Assembly: GCF_035917235.1 (NCBI RefSeq)
Contig: NZ_CP108423.1
Location: 4,617,501-4,681,500, forward strand
DNA from: Streptomyces sp. NBC_01294
Lineage (GTDB): Bacteria; Actinomycetota; Actinomycetes; Streptomycetales; Streptomycetaceae
Reading direction: 5' to 3'
Length of the DNA: 64,000 nucleotides
A program made the translations under genes and the position numbers. Shown here piece after piece: positions 22,944-30,961 of the stretch (position 1 is its first letter; every line of letters starts with the position of its first letter). The notes beneath the pieces are model-generated. The model was given only the letters and a program-made list of their open reading frames with translations. It was not told the DNA's origin and searched no databases.

Positions 22944-24065
22944 TTGGAATTCGGGCTCTTTGTGCAGGGATACGTGCCTGAGGCGCGGTCCAAGGTCGAC
23001 CCCGAGGCAGAGCACAAGGCGCTGATCGAGGAGACCGAGTACGTCATCCAGGCGGACAAGTCAGGCTTCAAGTACGCCTGGGCCTCCGAGCACCACTTCC
23101 TGGAGGAGTACTCGCACCTGTCGGCGAACGAGGTGTTCCTCGGGTACCTCGCCCACGCCACCGAGCGCATCCACCTCGGCTCCGGCATCTTCAACCCGCT
23201 CGCCCCGGTGAACCACCCGGTCAAGGTGGCCGAGAAGGTCACCATGCTCGACCACCTCTCCAAGGGCCGCTTCGAGTTCGGCACCGGCCGCGGCGCGGGC
23301 AGCCACGAGATCCTCGGCTTCCTGCCCGGCATCGAGGACATGAACGGCACCAAGGAGATCTGGGAGGAGACCATCGCGGAGTTCCCCAAGATGTTCCTCC
23401 AGGAGGAATACGAGGGGTTCCAGGGCAAGCACTGGTCGCTGCCGCCGCGGAAGATCTTCCCCAAGCCGTACGGGAAGGCGCACCCGGCCATGTGGTACGC
23501 CGCCGGCTCCCCGTCCTCGTACGCGATGGCGGCGAAGAAGGGCCTCGGCGTGCTGGGCTTCAGCGTGCAGAAGGTCTCCGACATGGAGTGGGTCCTCGAC
23601 CAGTACAAGACGGCCATCCGGGAGGCGAAGGCGATAGGCGCCTTCGTCAACGACAACGTCATGGTCACCTCGACCGCGATCTGCGCCGAGACGCACGACA
23701 AGGCCGTCGAGATCGCCGTCAACGCCAACATGAACCGCTTCCAGTCGCTGGTCTTCCGCTACCACGACACCTTCCCGCGGCCCGAGGCGATCCCGCAGTG
23801 GCCCGAGATCCTGCCGGAGTACAACGCGGAGATCATCGAGCTGCTCATCGCCGAGGAACTGCTGATCTGCGGCGACCCGTCGGAGGTCCGCGCCCAGTGC
23901 AAGCGCTGGGAGCAGGCGGGCGCGGACCAGCTCTCCTTCGGTCTGCCGACCGGGGTCTCGTACGAGGACACGATGACCACGATCAAGCTGATCGGCGAGC
24001 ACGTGATCCCGCACATCGACACGGACCCGGTCCACCGCACGACCCGCTTCCGGGAATCCGCGTAG
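22944..24065 (+). CDS. LLM-class luciferase-like monooxygenase/oxidoreductase
   Basis: A 373-aa TIM-barrel enzyme of the bacterial-luciferase superfamily. It starts MEFGLFVQGYVPEAR, the usual N-terminus of this group (strand beta-1 with FGLF). It continues with WASEHHFLEEYSHLS (the conserved EHHF motif), LGSGIFNPLAPVNHPVKVAE, LDHLSKGRFEFGTGRGAG and, in the C-terminal half, EELLICGDPSEVRAQCKRW. The motif set fits alkanal-monooxygenase-like enzymes, FMN- or F420-using. The TTG start at 22944 is chosen because AAAGGA lies about 11 bases upstream; the in-frame GTG at 22935 is only 2 bases from it. It carries a double operator, and the next genes in the same direction are the deacylase-like and aldehyde dehydrogenase genes, after a 357-bp gap. 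Confidence 0.88.
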   Translation: MEFGLFVQGYVPEARSKVDPEAEHKALIEETEYVIQADKSGFKYAWASEHHFLEEYSHLSANEVFLGYLAHATERIHLGSGIFNPLAPVNHPVKVAEKVTMLDHLSKGRFEFGTGRGAGSHEILGFLPGIEDMNGTKEIWEETIAEFPKMFLQEEYEGFQGKHWSLPPRKIFPKPYGKAHPAMWYAAGSPSSYAMAAKKGLGVLGFSVQKVSDMEWVLDQYKTAIREAKAIGAFVNDNVMVTSTAICAETHDKAVEIAVNANMNRFQSLVFRYHDTFPRPEAIPQWPEILPEYNAEIIELLIAEELLICGDPSEVRAQCKRWEQAGADQLSFGLPTGVSYEDTMTTIKLIGEHVIPHIDTDPVHRTTRFRESA

Positions 24066-24422
24066 CGGCTGCCCCGGACGACGGGCGACGGGCCGCAGCC
24101 GGCCCCGTGCCCCGGACCCGGGCCCCCGTACGGGGACGGCGCCTTCCCGGACCGCCGTCCCGCACCGGCCCCGGCCGGAGGCGATGCCGAGGCCGCGGCC
24201 GGCCCGGCGGCCTCCGGCCGGGGCACACGGGTGCGGCCCCGCCGCGGGGGCGCCGCCCCCGAACCCCCGCGCCTCAAACGCCGGCGGGGCTGGATGGTTC
24301 AGCCTCGCCGGCGTTTGAGGCGCGGGGTCTGGGGCGGCGCCCCGGGAAACCCGGCTCCGCCGGGCACCGGGCTCTGCCCGGACCTGTACGGCCGCAACGC
24401 GCACACCGGCAGAAGGGACGTC
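24066..24422. other. Intergenic region of 357 bp with Streptomyces-type repeats
   Basis: No gene is seen here. The first 170 bases are plain GC-rich sequence. The rest is a nested set of hairpins around the palindrome at 24270-24322, flanked by GGGGGCGCCGCCCCC (24247-24261) and by a GGGGCGGCGCCCC element and CCGGGC/GCCCGG stems to the right. Such blocks are common between Streptomyces operons and can act as terminators. Confidence 0.7.
24270..24322. repeat. Large intergenic palindrome, Streptomyces CGCCTCAAACGCCGG type
   Basis: Perfect 17-bp arms (CGCCTCAAACGCCGGCG at 24270-24286 and its complement at 24306-24322) around a 19-base centre that itself pairs (GGCTG...CAGCC). The total stem is about 22 bp. 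The sequence is the family of dispersed palindromes found at many intergenic sites in Streptomyces, probably a terminator and/or a small mobile repeat. Confidence 0.85.
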
Positions 24423-26162
24423 ATGCTCGACCACCTGATCAAGGGCGCGACCGTCGTGGACGGCACCGGCGCCCCCGCCCGCATCGCAGACCTCGGGATA
24501 CGGGACGGGCGGATAGCCGTCATCGCAGAGCCCGGCACCGTCACGGAAGAGGCCCGCACCACCGAGGACGCCACCGGCCTCGTCCTCACCCCCGGCTTCA
24601 TCGACCCCCACACGCACTACGACGCCCAGCTCTTCTGGGACCCGTACGCCACGCCCTCCATGAACCACGGCGTGACCACCGTCGCCGGCGGCAACTGCGG
24701 CTTCACCCTGGCCCCGCTCCACCCGGACCGCCCGCAGGACGCCGACTACACGCGCCGCATGATGAGCAAGGTCGAGGGCATGGCCCTCAAGGCCCTGGAG
24801 GAGGGCGTCGACTGGACCTGGTCCACCTTCGGCGAGTACCTCGACGCGCTCGACGGCCGGATCGCCGTCAACGCCGGGTTCATGGTCGGCCACTGCGCCC
24901 TGCGCCGGCACGTCATGGGCGAGGACGCCGTCGGCGGCCAGCCCACCCCCGAGCAGATGCAGCAGATGCTCGACCTCTTCCACGACGCCATGAACGCCGG
25001 CGCCTGGGGCCTGTCCACCACCCAGTCCTCCACCCACTCCGACGGCGCCGGCGCCCCCGTCGCCTCCCGGCACGCCAAGCCGGCCGAACTCCTCGCCCTC
25101 TCCCGCGCGGTCGCCGAACACGAGGGCACCCAGCTCGAAGCGATCGTCGCCGGCTGCCTCGACCAGTTCTCCGACGAGGAGATCGACCTCTTCGTCGACA
25201 TGAGCGCGGCCGCCGGACGGCCGCTGAACTGGAACGTCCTCACCGTCGACGCCTCCGTCCCCGAACGGGTCCCGCGCCAGCTCATCCCCAGCGAGCGCGC
25301 CCGCAAGGCCGGCGGCCGGATCGTCGCGCTGACGATGCCGATCCTCACCCCCATGAACATGTCCCTCGGCACCTTCTGCGCCCTCAACCTCATCCCCGGC
25401 TGGGGCGAGATCCTCGGCCTGCCCGTCCCCGAGCGGATCGAGAAGCTGCGCGACGCCGGCGTACGGGCCGAGATGCTGCGCCGCGCGGACAGCAAGGAGG
25501 CCGGGGTCTTCCGGCGCCTCGCGAACTTCGGGCGGTACGTCATCGGGGACACGTACAGCAAGGAGAACGAGGGCCTCTCCGGCCGGGTCGTGAACGACAT
25601 CGCGGCCGAGCGCGGCCAGGACGCCTTCCACTGCCTGGTGGAGATCTGCGCCAACGACGACCTGCGCACGGTGCTCTGGCCGATGCCCACCGACAACGAC
25701 CCGGCGAGCTGGACCCTGCGCGCCGAGACCTGGCAGCACGAGGACGTCATGCTGGGCGGCTCCGACGCGGGCGCCCACCTGGACCGGATGTGCGGGGCCC
25801 CGTACACGACCCGCTTCCTCGGCGACTGCCTGCGCGGCCGCAAGCTGGTGCCGCTGGAGCAGGCGGTACGGATGCTCACCGACGACCCGGCCCGGCTGTT
25901 CGGGCTGCGCGAGCGCGGCCGCCTCGCCGAGGGCCACCACGCTGACCTGGTCCTCTTCGACCCGGAACGCATCGAGGCGGGACCCGCGACCCTGGTCCAC
26001 GACCTGCCCGGGGACAGCCCCCGGCTCGACGCGCGCGCCATCGGCATCGTCTCGGTACGGGTCAACGGCGTGGAGACCATCCGCGACGACGAGATCACGG
26101 GGGCGATCCCCGGGATCGTGCTCCGGTCGGGCCGTGACACGAGGACGGTGAGCACCCGGTGA
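24423..26162 (+). CDS. N-acyl-D-amino-acid deacylase-like amidohydrolase
   Basis: A 579-aa metal-dependent hydrolase of the amidohydrolase_3 family. It starts MLDHLIKGATVVDGTGAPA, with the beta-sandwich N-terminus. The metal ligands follow in FIDPHTHYDAQLFWDP (HxH), then VAGGNCGFTLAP, VGHCALRRHVMG and, late, GGSDAGAHLDRMCG with the conserved Asp. The sandwich domain closes with ADLVLFDPERIEAGPAT. In actinobacterial degradation clusters such proteins are annotated as D-aminoacylases, but the true substrate is probably a different amide or cyclic compound. The ATG is preceded by AAGGGA. Its stop overlaps the GTG of the aldehyde dehydrogenase (GTGA). Confidence 0.88.
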   Translation: MLDHLIKGATVVDGTGAPARIADLGIRDGRIAVIAEPGTVTEEARTTEDATGLVLTPGFIDPHTHYDAQLFWDPYATPSMNHGVTTVAGGNCGFTLAPLHPDRPQDADYTRRMMSKVEGMALKALEEGVDWTWSTFGEYLDALDGRIAVNAGFMVGHCALRRHVMGEDAVGGQPTPEQMQQMLDLFHDAMNAGAWGLSTTQSSTHSDGAGAPVASRHAKPAELLALSRAVAEHEGTQLEAIVAGCLDQFSDEEIDLFVDMSAAAGRPLNWNVLTVDASVPERVPRQLIPSERARKAGGRIVALTMPILTPMNMSLGTFCALNLIPGWGEILGLPVPERIEKLRDAGVRAEMLRRADSKEAGVFRRLANFGRYVIGDTYSKENEGLSGRVVNDIAAERGQDAFHCLVEICANDDLRTVLWPMPTDNDPASWTLRAETWQHEDVMLGGSDAGAHLDRMCGAPYTTRFLGDCLRGRKLVPLEQAVRMLTDDPARLFGLRERGRLAEGHHADLVLFDPERIEAGPATLVHDLPGDSPRLDARAIGIVSVRVNGVETIRDDEITGAIPGIVLRSGRDTRTVSTR

Positions 26163-27631
26163 CGGACGCCCAGGCGCAGAAGCTCTACATCGGCGGGGAG
26201 TGGGTGGAGCCGGCGGGCGGCCACTACGAGGTGGTCGCCCCGGCGGACGAGTCGGTGGTGGGCCTGGCCCCCGAGGCCTCGCGCGCGCAGGTCGAGGAGG
26301 CGGCGCGCGCCGCGGCCGAGGCCTTCGAGAGCTGGTCGCGTACGAAGCCCGAGGCGCGGGCGGCGATCCTCGACCGGGCCGCGGACATCATGCAGCGGGA
26401 GTTCGAGCCGTGGACGGCGCTGGCCCGGGCCGAGACGGGCGCGCCGACCGGGATCGCCCGCGGCATGCAGGTCGGGGTCGGGGTCGCCCGCTTCCGGCGG
26501 TACGCGAAGGGCGCGCTGGAGCCGGTGGAGAAGGGGCTGCCGCCGCAGGTGACGGAGGCCGGCCCGATGGGGAAGGCGTCGATCCTGGGCGCGCTGGAGG
26601 TCCGCCAGCCGGTCGGGGTCGTCACCTGCATCACCTCGTACAACAACCCGTGGGCGAACCCGGCGGGCAAGGTGGCCCCGGCCCTGGCCATGGGCAACAC
26701 GGTCGTGGTCAAGCCGGCCCCGCAGGACCCGCTGTCGGTGTTCAAGATGGCCGCGGCGCTCGCGGAGGCCGGGGTGCCGGCGGGCGTGGTGAACGTGGTG
26801 AACGGGCAGTCGGTGGAGGTCGGAGAGGCCGCCGTCGACTCCCCGGACGTGGACATGGTGTCCTTCACCGGCTCCACGGCCGTCGGCCGGCGCATCGCGG
26901 AGGTCTGTGGGCGGAGCATGAAGCGGCAGCTGATGGAGCTGGGCGGCAAGGGCGCGGCGATCGTCTTCGAGGACGCCGACCTGGACGCGGCGGTCATGGG
27001 CATCGGCACCACCTTCTCCTTCTACTCCGGACAGATCTGCACGGCCCCGACCCGGGTGATCGTCCACCGGTCGGTGTACGAACAGCTCGTGGAGAAGCTG
27101 ACCGGCTACCTGGCCTTCATGAAGGTCGGCGACCCGGCGGCGGCCGGCACGGTGGTGGGGCCGGTGATCTCGGCGGCCCACCGGGACCGCGTGGAGTCCT
27201 ACATCGAGCTGGGGAAGAAGGAGGGCGCGCGGATCGCCCACGGCGGCGAGCGCCCGGTGGTGGGGGACGGCCGCGGCTTCTACGTGGCCCCGACCCTCCT
27301 CGTGGACTGCACGAACGACATGCGGGTGGTCCGCGAGGAGATCTTCGGCCCGGTGGTCGTGGTGGTCCCCTTCGACGGGGATGAGGAAGAGGCGGTCCGG
27401 CTGGCCAACGACAGCGACTTCGGGCTGCTGAACTACGTGTGGTCGGGGGACTCGGCGCGCGCGTTCCGCGTGGCGCGGAGGCTGCGGGCGGGCGGGATCG
27501 GTGTGAACACCATCGGCCGCAACATGGAGGCTCCGTTCGGCGGCTTCAAGCGCAGCGGAGTCGGGCGCGACGTGGGCTCGTACGCCCTGCACGCGTACAG
27601 CGAGATCCAGTCGATCGTCTGGACGGCGTAG
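26159..27631 (+). CDS. NAD(P)-dependent aldehyde dehydrogenase
   Basis: A 490-aa enzyme of the ALDH superfamily, oxidising an aldehyde to the acid. The catalytic residues are visible: Asn in VVTCITSYNNPWANP, Glu in MELGGKGAAIVFEDADLD, and Cys in YSGQICTAPTRV. The glycine motif FTGSTAVGRRIAE and the EEIFGPVVVVVPF and APFGGFKRSGVGRD segments are all typical. The start is the GTG overlapping the deacylase-like gene, so the two are translationally coupled. The product fits a pathway in which the hydrolase or the LLM enzyme releases an aldehyde; this step order is inferred from gene order only. Confidence 0.93.
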   Translation: MTDAQAQKLYIGGEWVEPAGGHYEVVAPADESVVGLAPEASRAQVEEAARAAAEAFESWSRTKPEARAAILDRAADIMQREFEPWTALARAETGAPTGIARGMQVGVGVARFRRYAKGALEPVEKGLPPQVTEAGPMGKASILGALEVRQPVGVVTCITSYNNPWANPAGKVAPALAMGNTVVVKPAPQDPLSVFKMAAALAEAGVPAGVVNVVNGQSVEVGEAAVDSPDVDMVSFTGSTAVGRRIAEVCGRSMKRQLMELGGKGAAIVFEDADLDAAVMGIGTTFSFYSGQICTAPTRVIVHRSVYEQLVEKLTGYLAFMKVGDPAAAGTVVGPVISAAHRDRVESYIELGKKEGARIAHGGERPVVGDGRGFYVAPTLLVDCTNDMRVVREEIFGPVVVVVPFDGDEEEAVRLANDSDFGLLNYVWSGDSARAFRVARRLRAGGIGVNTIGRNMEAPFGGFKRSGVGRDVGSYALHAYSEIQSIVWTA

Positions 27632-27649
27632 GTCCGCACGCGCGGATCG

Positions 27650-27680
27650 CGGGCGGGCACCCGGGAAGGGCGCCCACCCG
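27650..27680. terminator. Imperfect hairpin between convergent genes
   Basis: CGGGCGGGC (27650-27658) pairs with GCCCACCCG (27672-27680) with one G-T type mismatch and a 13-base loop. It lies between the aldehyde dehydrogenase and the 614-aa gene and may end transcripts from both sides. Confidence 0.45.
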
Positions 27681-27685
27681 AGCTC

Positions 27686-29530
27686 CTATTCCTCTTCCTC
27701 CTCGGGCCAGGGGAAGCCGAGGGCCTCGGCGTCCTCCCGGCGGGCATGACGGAGACTGGCCAGGAACCGGGGATCGCCGGCCGCGAGCCGGCGGAGTGCG
27801 GCGGCCGCCTGCTCCTGCGGTGGGGATCCGTCGTCGGGGACGAGCCACTCGAAGTACAGCCGCGGTCCGTCCGGGACCTGCGTCCCGGCCCCCAGGCCGC
27901 GCTCGTGGGCGAACGAGACCAGGACCGTCCCCGGATCGCCCCACGAGGGGTGCGCCGAGGCCTCCCCGCAGTCCCACGCGGAGAGCAGCTCGGGCCGGTC
28001 CCGCAGACCTCTGGCGATGAGCAGAGCGGTCGTGTGGGCCGGCCACTCCCACTCCCGGTCCTGTGTGGCCCGGGTGATCTCGGCGTCGTAGGCGGCGGCG
28101 TCGAATCGCAGCGCTGCGGGCTGCGGCCCCTCCGAGCCCCGCCAGCCGTCCCACACGACATGGTCGCCCTCCCGGCGGATGCTGACGTGGAGCGCGCCGC
28201 AGCACAACTCGCCGCAGTGCGGCCAGGCGAGCTGCACCTCGCGGGGCTCCGCCTCGGCCCGCAGAAGGCCGTTGTCGAGCAGGGCCCTGGGGCCCTGGCA
28301 GACACCTATGGGGAACAGCGCGGCCACCACGGGGAGTCCGTCGACCAGGATGCGCGTCTCCACCAGGCTCCGGACGGCCGGGTCGGTCACGACGACCTCC
28401 AGGCGGAACCGGTCCGGCCCGCAGGGGCGGGCGAACGGCCGCCGCCCGGTGCGGCGGATCCAGCCGGCCCGCAGCCCCGCGTCGCCCTCGCCGTCCGCCG
28501 CCTTTCCGGTCACGGCCGCCCAGGCGGGTCGGGCCAGCAGTCGGCCCAGGGTGTCGAGCAGCTCCTCGCGGCGCCCCGGCGGCCAGTCGAGGACCGCGCC
28601 CGCACCGCTGTACAGGTCGATGGCGAGCGACAGCAGCATGGCGTGGGCGTCCAGCTCCGGGGTGAGCCGGTGGGCCCCGGCGACCACCGCCTCGTACAGG
28701 GGCACGGGACGTGAGTAGTCGGGGAACCGCGGCCCCTGGACGTAGGGGTCGGCCATCACGGCGAGCATGCGTCCGGCCAGTCCGACCAGCCCCGCGTCCT
28801 GCGGGTACGCACGCAGCAGGACGTCGAGCCGGACGACCTCGGCGAGCCGGGCGACGGGTACGGGCCAGGGCGCGGGCGGCGGGTCCGCCGGCGGGAGCAG
28901 CAAGGCCCGTACGGCGTCGGAGTCCTCGCTGGTCACCGCCTCGATCAGCTGCTGGACGCGGGGTTCGTCATTGCGGCGGGTCAGCCACAGCAGAGCGGCC
29001 GCATGGCGGTCGATCCGTTCGAGGGCCTCGACTGCCGGGTCGGCGAAGCCTTCGAGCATGCCCAGGGTGCGGACGCAGGGGACGTCCTCGGGTCTGCCGA
29101 GCCAGGTCAGCAGGCCGAGACCGGCGCTGACCGCGGCCGGGTGGCTGCCCGTGCGTGCCAGTCGGCGGGCCAGGCACCGGGCGGTGCCGGTGATCGGGTC
29201 GTCCGGTGTGAGGCGGCGGCCGATCCAGTAGGTGATCCGGTGGACGGTCTTGGGCTCGACGGGGAGCGCGGCCAGCCGCAGCTGTGCGGATTCGGCGGCC
29301 CGGTCGGTGTCCGGGTCGGCCAGCAGCGGGGCGAGGGCTTCGGTGACCGCCGCTTCGGCGGGGCCGTAGTCGAGTTCGTCGTCCTCGTCGATTCCGGGGA
29401 ACCCCTCGGGGAGGGGGAAGCCACCGGAGGGGATCCGCCCCTCGGGTTCGATGCCGTGCCGGAAGAGGGCGTAGTCGTAGAGGGAGGTGGTCCGGGGGCT
29501 GAGCGCCTGGCGCTCGTCGCGGGCGCTCAC
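27686..29530 (-). CDS. Hypothetical protein, 614 aa
   Basis: Not recognised. A 614-aa acidic, apparently cytoplasmic protein. The N-terminal half is helical and HEAT/TPR-like in composition (AESAQLRLAALPVEPKTVHR, ARCLARRLARTGSHPAAVSA, LERIDRHAAALLWLTRRND). The C-terminal third is different, with a Cys-containing segment (LAWPHCGELCCGALHVSIRR) and an acidic tail ending in WPEEEEE. It has no signal peptide or membrane helix. The GTG start lacks a good ribosome binding site; its GTG overlaps the stop of a possible 15-residue frame upstream (start near 29572), which could provide coupling. It lies 54 bases downstream of the AlkC/AlkD-like gene and may be in its transcript. Confidence 0.75.
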   Translation of the reverse strand: MSARDERQALSPRTTSLYDYALFRHGIEPEGRIPSGGFPLPEGFPGIDEDDELDYGPAEAAVTEALAPLLADPDTDRAAESAQLRLAALPVEPKTVHRITYWIGRRLTPDDPITGTARCLARRLARTGSHPAAVSAGLGLLTWLGRPEDVPCVRTLGMLEGFADPAVEALERIDRHAAALLWLTRRNDEPRVQQLIEAVTSEDSDAVRALLLPPADPPPAPWPVPVARLAEVVRLDVLLRAYPQDAGLVGLAGRMLAVMADPYVQGPRFPDYSRPVPLYEAVVAGAHRLTPELDAHAMLLSLAIDLYSGAGAVLDWPPGRREELLDTLGRLLARPAWAAVTGKAADGEGDAGLRAGWIRRTGRRPFARPCGPDRFRLEVVVTDPAVRSLVETRILVDGLPVVAALFPIGVCQGPRALLDNGLLRAEAEPREVQLAWPHCGELCCGALHVSIRREGDHVVWDGWRGSEGPQPAALRFDAAAYDAEITRATQDREWEWPAHTTALLIARGLRDRPELLSAWDCGEASAHPSWGDPGTVLVSFAHERGLGAGTQVPDGPRLYFEWLVPDDGSPPQEQAAAALRRLAAGDPRFLASLRHARREDAEALGFPWPEEEEE

Positions 29531-29584
29531 CGGGCGGGTTGGGACTCGATTCCGTAGGTCATGACCGGCAGCATGCCGCAGTGA

Positions 29585-30673
29585 TCATCCGGCGTCCAGT
29601 GAGAAAACGGCCTCGCCGCGGACCCGGCCGTTGATCTGGAGCTGCACCAGGTGGTCGCCGGAGTGGTAGCGGCGGGTGGTGATCGGTTTGAAGGAGTGGC
29701 GCTTGGTGCCGGTGAGGGTTTCGCCGGGGCCCAGGGCGCGGGTGACGAGTTTGAACACCTTGGGGGTGCGGGTGCCGTTCGCCTTCGTGTGGTGCACGAC
29801 GTAGTCGACCACCAGCTCGGCCGGGAGCACGCCGGTGTTGGTGACCGCGTAGCCGAAGACGAGGTACTCGCCGACGGCGACGCGCGGGGTGGTGACCACC
29901 GGCCCGCGCACGGAGACCGGCACGTCCGGGGAGTGCCCGAGCAGGGTCAGCGCCTCGGGCCGGCCGGCCTTGACGAGCGTGCGCAGGCCGTGGCGTACGA
30001 CGCGGTCCGTCGTACCGGCGGGCTCGGCCAGCCAGCGGGCCGCGGTCTCGACGGCGAGCGCGGGGTGGTCCCGGCTGATGTCGTTGAGGTGGTTGGAGAC
30101 GGAGCGGCGGACGTATTCGGACTCGTCGCGGTAGAGGGCGTCCAGCACCGGCAGGGCCGGGCGCGGGTCGGCGACGAAGGCGGGCAGCTGCGGGGCCCAC
30201 GGCAGCCGGGGCCGCGTGCCCTCGCTGGCGAGGCGGCGTACGTGCGGGTCCGGGTCGTCCGTCCACTTCTGTACGACGGCCAGGGCGCGGGCCGGGTCGG
30301 CGCGCAGGAAGGGCCGTACGGCGGATTCGGCGGTCAGCCGGGAGGTGAGGTCGTGCAGCAGCGTCAGCCCGGGCTCGAAGACCTCCAGCCCGCGGGCGGC
30401 GACGGCCTCGTTGACGGGGAAGGTCATCCAGCCCTCGAAGCCGGGGTCGGCGAGGGCGGTGCGGACGACGGCCTCGAAGCCGGGCCAGTCCGCGGGGAGG
30501 TCGGCGAGGACGGCGTCGCGGACGGCGGCGACGCGGCCGCTGTAGGACAGCCCGTCGAGCGCGTCGGCGCGGGCGCGCAGGGCGGGTGCGGACCGGCGGC
30601 CGCCCGCGCGGGCGAGCAGCCGGGCCAGGGTACGGACGGTTTCCGCGCTGAGGAGCTCATCGGCCGTGGGCAT
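29585..30673 (-). CDS. DNA alkylation repair protein, AlkC/AlkD-like
   Basis: A 362-aa HEAT-repeat DNA glycosylase-like protein that would remove alkylated purines. The N-terminal part is alpha-helical with HEAT-like repeats. The diagnostic stretch WTDDPDPHVRRLASEGTRPR followed by LPWAPQLP is that of the AlkC/AlkD superfamily. The C-terminal about 105 residues (from VRGPVVTTPRVAVGEYLVF) form a beta-sandwich, matching the immunoglobulin-like domain described for AlkC. The start ATG at 30673 begins MPTADELLSAETV; the longer frame to 30763 is not used because it runs into the promoter palindrome. Cytoplasmic. Its promoter region carries CAAAGTT-N8-AACTTTG. Confidence 0.82.
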   Translation of the reverse strand: MPTADELLSAETVRTLARLLARAGGRRSAPALRARADALDGLSYSGRVAAVRDAVLADLPADWPGFEAVVRTALADPGFEGWMTFPVNEAVAARGLEVFEPGLTLLHDLTSRLTAESAVRPFLRADPARALAVVQKWTDDPDPHVRRLASEGTRPRLPWAPQLPAFVADPRPALPVLDALYRDESEYVRRSVSNHLNDISRDHPALAVETAARWLAEPAGTTDRVVRHGLRTLVKAGRPEALTLLGHSPDVPVSVRGPVVTTPRVAVGEYLVFGYAVTNTGVLPAELVVDYVVHHTKANGTRTPKVFKLVTRALGPGETLTGTKRHSFKPITTRRYHSGDHLVQLQINGRVRGEAVFSLDAG

Positions 30674-30732
30674 GGGGACAGTCTTGCGGATGCGGGTGCC
30701 GCCCTGGGTGCAGCGGTTACCACTGGTCACCG

Positions 30733-30754
30733 CAAAGTTACGGGGGAAACTTTG
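30733..30754. promoter_or_regulatory. Palindrome in the promoter region of the DNA-repair gene
   Basis: CAAAGTT (30733-30739) and AACTTTG (30748-30754), 8 bases apart, in an AT-richer patch. It lies 60-80 bases upstream of the leftward DNA-repair gene and about 200 bases from the rightward permease start. On the minus strand it is preceded by TTGTGCAAATACAA, itself nearly symmetrical. A candidate operator for the divergent pair. Confidence 0.45.
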
Positions 30755-30961
30755 TATTTGCACAAAACGGACATGGCTGCGGTTTCCGCATCCCGAAAGC
30801 TGCTCCCCGGAGCCTGTTGAAGCAGGGTCGATTCCGAAGTGAACCTTGTATTACGTGCTCATGAACTGCTCAGGCCTCAAGATTCCAAGGCGCTCCCGGG
30901 GTTGTCCTGCCGGACTCCGATCCTCCAGATGTGGAATGCGCAGCATCTAACGTCCTGACTC

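Noticed and set aside
23061..27592. Long leftward open frames of 900 or more codons opposite the LLM, deacylase and aldehyde dehydrogenase genes
   Set aside because: They are antisense shadows: the sense frames carry complete catalytic motifs, and the antisense translations are low-complexity and motif-free.
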